This document shows, piece by piece, positions 60,883 to 64,000 of a DNA stretch of 64,000 nt. The stretch covers positions 186,001-250,000 of the forward strand of contig CP073693.1 in the NCBI GenBank assembly GCA_018228645.1, read 5' to 3'. The notes under the pieces are model-generated. The model was not told the DNA's origin and made no database searches. It was given only the letters and a program-made list of their open reading frames with translations. Made by a program: the position numbers and the translations under genes. This DNA comes from Clostridiaceae bacterium Marseille-Q4143. Lineage in GTDB: Bacteria > Bacillota > Clostridia > Lachnospirales > Lachnospiraceae. Every line of letters begins with the position of its first letter. Position 1 is the stretch's first letter.

Positions 60883-62463
60883 TTAGCGTCCGAATTCGCT
60901 TAATTCCAAGCCCGGATTGCGGTCCATGGTCATGCCGATACTCCAGCTGTTAACCCACAGAAGAAGCGGACGGCCTTTCAAATCCTTAATCTTCTTCATA
61001 TCGGAAGTTCCACTGATCTTATCAAGATCAATCTCCCGGTTCTCAATCCAGCGAATGTGCTCATATGGCAGATTTTCCAGACGGATCTCTACATTATATT
61101 CATTGTTCAGACGATATTTTAATACGTCAAACTGCAACACCCCGACCACGCCAACAATGATCTCTTCCATACCAGTGTTGTATTCCTGGAAGATCTGGAT
61201 GGCACCTTCCTGGGCGATCTGCTCGATTCCTTTGACGAACTGCTTTCTCTTCATGGTATCCACCTGACGCACGCGTGCGAAATGCTCCGGTGCAAAAGTC
61301 GGGATACCCTCATACTGAATCTTGTGTCCTGCCATACAGACCGTATCTCCGATGGAGAAAATGCCCGGATCGAAAAGTCCGATAATATCTCCTGCATAAG
61401 CCTCTTCCACGATCTTACGATCCTGCGCCATCATCTGCTGCGGCTGGGACAGACGGATCTTCTTTCCTTCCTGCACATGGAGCACTTCCATGCCCGCCTC
61501 AAACTTACCGGAGCAGATACGCATGAATGCAATACGGTCTCTGTGTGCTTTATTCATATTTGCCTGAATCTTGAAAATAAACCCGGAAAATTCTTCTTCC
61601 ACCGGGTCAATAAGTCCCACATCTGCTTTTCTAGGAAGCGGCGGAGTCGTCATCTGCAGGAAATGTTTCAAGAAAATCTCCACACCGAAGTTGGTCAGTG
61701 CAGAACCGAAGAATACCGGAGAGAGTTCGCCCTTATCTACCAGTTCCTGATCGAACTCTGCACTCGCACCGTCCAGCAGCTCGATCTCATCTGCCAGCTG
61801 ATCTCTCTGACCCGGGAGCAGTACACTGTCTGCCTCATCAAGGGTCAGTACCTGATCTTCTCCTTCTTTGGTACCCTTCTCAGTGTCGGAGAATACATGG
61901 ATCTTCTCGGTGGCACGGTCGTACACACCTTTGAATTCCTTACCGGAACCGATAGGCCAGTTGATCGGGCAGGTGGCAATACCGAGCTCTTTCTCGATAT
62001 CATCCAACAGTTCAAAAGTATCCATGGCGTCACGGTCCATTTTATTAATGAACGTAAAAATCGGGATATGTCTCATGACACAGACTTTGAACAGTTTTCT
62101 GGTCTGCGCCTCGACACCTTTGGATCCGTCAATGACCATGACCGCAGAATCTGCAGCCATCAGGGTACGATAGGTATCCTCAGAGAAATCCTGATGTCCC
62201 GGTGTATCCAGAATGTTGATACAGTAATTATCATAATTGAACTGCAGTACGGAAGAGGTAACAGAAATACCTCTCTCCTTCTCGATCTCCATCCAGTCGG
62301 AAACTGCATGTCTTGCGGTTGCTTTTCCTTTTACGGAACCTGCCAGATTGATGGCTCCTCCATATAACAGAAACTTCTCTGTCAGTGTTGTTTTACCCGC
62401 ATCCGGGTGGGAGATAATTGCAAATGTTCTCCGCTTCTCTATCTCTTTACGTAAATCTGCCAC
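60883..62463 (-). CDS. prfC: Peptide chain release factor 3
   Basis: A 526-residue translational GTPase. G1 is SHPDAGKTTLTEKFLLYGGA, G2/G3 ERGISVTSSVLQF and DTPGHQDFSED, G4 NKMDRDAMD. It recycles RF1/RF2 after termination and matches RF3 rather than EF-G in length. It is a separate unit between asp23 and the Nif11-like gene. Confidence 0.97.
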   Translation of the reverse strand: MADLRKEIEKRRTFAIISHPDAGKTTLTEKFLLYGGAINLAGSVKGKATARHAVSDWMEIEKERGISVTSSVLQFNYDNYCINILDTPGHQDFSEDTYRTLMAADSAVMVIDGSKGVEAQTRKLFKVCVMRHIPIFTFINKMDRDAMDTFELLDDIEKELGIATCPINWPIGSGKEFKGVYDRATEKIHVFSDTEKGTKEGEDQVLTLDEADSVLLPGQRDQLADEIELLDGASAEFDQELVDKGELSPVFFGSALTNFGVEIFLKHFLQMTTPPLPRKADVGLIDPVEEEFSGFIFKIQANMNKAHRDRIAFMRICSGKFEAGMEVLHVQEGKKIRLSQPQQMMAQDRKIVEEAYAGDIIGLFDPGIFSIGDTVCMAGHKIQYEGIPTFAPEHFARVRQVDTMKRKQFVKGIEQIAQEGAIQIFQEYNTGMEEIIVGVVGVLQFDVLKYRLNNEYNVEIRLENLPYEHIRWIENREIDLDKISGTSDMKKIKDLKGRPLLLWVNSWSIGMTMDRNPGLELSEFGR

Positions 62464-62535
62464 GTATCATTCCTCCAGTGCATAATCCACTTTAGTATAG
62501 GGCAGGGTTGTACGCGTGTCAAGGGTTCATTACTC

Positions 62536-62814
62536 TTAAAGTCCTGCAAAAAACAGTTCGTAGAAATCATCCTCGCCCTCCAGCATCGGGGAGTTCTCTC
62601 CGCCGCCGTTGGTGCTTCGACGCATGGCCGCATAGGCTTCTTCTCCGGCAGTGATGAGATCCATCTCATAAATCTCATACCCAAACTCCCGGCACTTTCT
62701 GCAGAATGCCGCAAAAGGCTGGTCTTCCTTTCGGGTTGCCAACAGTGCTTCCTTCAGTTTCGGATCATGAAGTGCTTTCTGTTTCAGTTCATCCAACATT
62801 TCTGCAATTGCCAT
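62536..62814 (-). CDS. Nif11-like small protein
   Basis: A 92-residue protein with AAGGAGG 6 nt before the ATG. Residues 1-65 look like the Nif11/NHLP leader fold: LDELKQKALHDPKLKEALLA, then FAAFCRKCREFGYEIYEMDL with the typical G-Y/F before the last helix. After it comes STNGGGENSPMLEGEDD, so a double-glycine-like site separates a 20-residue acidic tail. No lanthipeptide or cyclodehydratase maturase or peptidase-ABC gene is nearby. It may be a free-standing regulator instead of a precursor. The assignment is from pattern only. Confidence 0.5.
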   Translation of the reverse strand: MAIAEMLDELKQKALHDPKLKEALLATRKEDQPFAAFCRKCREFGYEIYEMDLITAGEEAYAAMRRSTNGGGENSPMLEGEDDFYELFFAGL

Positions 62815-62870
62815 ATGCGTACCTCCTTATGATTCCTGTTCCTCTCTGTCACAGGATATGATTTTATTCC

Positions 62871-63851
62871 TTACAAAAGCGTTTTTCTTAATTCTGCACC
62901 GTCTTTTGCGCTTAAATATGCCGGTGCAATGTCAAATACGGTCTTGCAGCCGGTCTGTCCCTCTTTGTAGAGACGATAAGCAGCTCTTGCATAAGCTACG
63001 ATCACACTGGAAGTGAACTCCGGATTGGAATCCAGTTTCAGGCTGTATTCGATTACATGGTTATTTTCCAGGTTCCAACCGGTCTTTCCGGAACGGATCA
63101 CAAATCCACCGTGAGGGATTCCGCTATGATCTCTCTTTAACTCTTCTTCGCTGATAAAATGAACGGTCGTATCATAATCAGAGAAGTAGTTCGGCATATT
63201 TTTAATGGTTTCTTCTACCTTTGCAGCATCAGCGCCTTCTTCCAGTACGACGAAACACTCTCTGGTATGTTTCTGTCTTGCAGTCAGCTCCGGATTCTCA
63301 CCATTTCTTACTGATTTCAGTGCAGACTCCACTGGAATGGTGTACTGCTTGCCATCTTTGACACCCTCTACCCGGCGGATGGCATCTGAATGTCCCTGGC
63401 TGACACCTTTTCCCCAGAAAGTATAGTCATGGCCTTCCGGAAGAATCGCATTTGCATACATACGATTCAGGGAGAACATACCCGGATCCCAGCCCACGGA
63501 AATGATGCCCACGTGACCGCTCTTCTTTGCCGCTTCATCTACATCATCAAAATGCTCCGGAATTCTTGCATGGGTGTCGAAACTGTCTACAACATTGAAA
63601 AATTCTGCATATTTCGGGGTCTGTACCGGAAGATCTGTCGCACTTCCGCCGCAGAGAATCATTACATCAATCTTGTCTTTCCACTGTTCCACATCTGCCA
63701 CGGAGCAAACGGCCGCAGTCTCTGTCAGTACAGATACCGTCTCCGGTGCACGTCTTGTAAATACGGCCACCAGCTCCATGTCCGGGTTCTGCTTGATGGC
63801 ACACTCAACACCTCTTCCGAGGTTTCCATATCCTAAAATACCTATTCTCAT
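62871..63851 (-). CDS. ddh: meso-Diaminopimelate dehydrogenase
   Basis: A 326-residue NADPH enzyme that aminates tetrahydrodipicolinate to meso-DAP in one step. The nucleotide-binding N-terminus is IGILGYGNLGRGVECAI; GWDPGMFSLNRMYANAILPE and WGKGVSQGHSDAIRR are Ddh signatures. It supplies both lysine and peptidoglycan, bypassing the succinylase or acetylase branches. ATG follows GGAGATAGAATT. Confidence 0.97.
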   Translation of the reverse strand: MRIGILGYGNLGRGVECAIKQNPDMELVAVFTRRAPETVSVLTETAAVCSVADVEQWKDKIDVMILCGGSATDLPVQTPKYAEFFNVVDSFDTHARIPEHFDDVDEAAKKSGHVGIISVGWDPGMFSLNRMYANAILPEGHDYTFWGKGVSQGHSDAIRRVEGVKDGKQYTIPVESALKSVRNGENPELTARQKHTRECFVVLEEGADAAKVEETIKNMPNYFSDYDTTVHFISEEELKRDHSGIPHGGFVIRSGKTGWNLENNHVIEYSLKLDSNPEFTSSVIVAYARAAYRLYKEGQTGCKTVFDIAPAYLSAKDGAELRKTLL

Positions 63852-63893
63852 AATTCTATCTCCTTATATATTGTCCGATTTTATTTATTAATT

Positions 63894-63998
63894 TTACTTT
63901 TTGTATACACGTATGTCAACAGATTTCTCCGGTTCTGCGCTGCCTTCCAAAATCAGATTTTTAAGCTGCCTTGTCGGTGCATTCAGAGAATGTTCCAC
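63894..63998 (-). CDS. 3' end of an unidentified gene (truncated by window edge)
   Basis: The last 34 codons of a minus-strand frame are open to the window edge and end in TAA at 63894, 43 nt before ddh. The residues (HSLNAPTRQLKNLILEGSAE then PEKSVDIRVYKK) are too few to identify. Position suggests a separate gene upstream of ddh. Confidence 0.5.
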   Translation of the reverse strand: MEHSLNAPTRQLKNLILEGSAEPEKSVDIRVYKK

Positions 63999-64000
63999 AT

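Overview
The window is chromosomal DNA from an anaerobic, spore-forming Firmicute, most likely a gut Lachnospiraceae (Clostridia). Supporting this are sigma-K and SpoIVB, pyruvate:ferredoxin oxidoreductase, an Hcp-type hybrid-cluster protein, a bile-salt-hydrolase-like enzyme, meso-diaminopimelate dehydrogenase, the IreB/RuvX/DUF1292 block, and strong AGGAGG ribosome binding sites. Almost all genes lie on the minus strand. The main plus-strand exceptions are an HPr-like gene, hcp, a GNAT gene and the biotin operon. I saw no rRNA, tRNA, CRISPR array, prophage or transposase gene.

Region by region. 1-7.1 kb: the 5' end of sigK, then a block matching the Bacillus ireB-ruvX-DUF1292-mltG-trmR-trhP order, with RNase J inserted and a catalytically empty MltG-like protein; then mtaB and a His-less HPr-like gene. 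7.2-11.3 kb: RNA modification genes thiI, a cysteine desulfurase, rsmE and prmA. 11.3-20.8 kb: LysR/HAD pair, two unknown envelope genes, metA, a VanY carboxypeptidase with a long Ala/Gln/Glu repeat, a DnaJ/DUF5685/zinc-ribbon cluster, a patatin and a split chromate-transporter pair. 21.4-28.1 kb: ilvE, a Crp/Fnr regulator divergent from hcp, a MerR-MATE autoregulated operon and a GNAT gene. 28.1-31.7 kb: a BirA-boxed bioY-bioB-bioD-bioA operon. 31.7-35.5 kb: beta-carbonic anhydrase and a TPP-riboswitch-controlled thiamine salvage operon (thiW-thiM-thiE-HAD-thiamine-binding protein). 35.5-42.6 kb: a lipoprotein, a bile-salt-hydrolase-like gene coupled to a nucleotidyltransferase gene, and nifJ. 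42.8-48.6 kb: two ABC importers. 48.6-64 kb: a cytidylate-kinase-like gene, an FAD protein, then spoIVB-recN-argR-nadK-tlyA-dxs-ispA-xseB-xseA-nusB-asp23 (strongly Bacillus-like order), prfC, a Nif11-like small protein, ddh and the tail of an unknown gene.

The least explained feature is a small repeat family in intergenic DNA. Two full copies (18545-18754 and 45844-46016) share a 97-98 nt core. A three-base-pair helix in that core is different in the two copies but complementary in each. The flanking arms differ between loci yet pair within each locus, and in both copies they run into the stop codon of the preceding gene. A third, internally deleted copy lies at 20785-20861. I do not recognise it as a named element. 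Other points of interest: sigma-K without a pro-sequence alongside SpoIVB, an 18-bp coding repeat in vanY, and a Nif11-like peptide with no visible maturase.

Regulatory logic readable from sequence: a MerR-type 19-bp-spacer promoter for MATE-merR, a BirA box over the bioY promoter, a TPP riboswitch plus terminator for thiW, and stem-loops after two binding-protein genes that probably set stoichiometry in the ABC operons.
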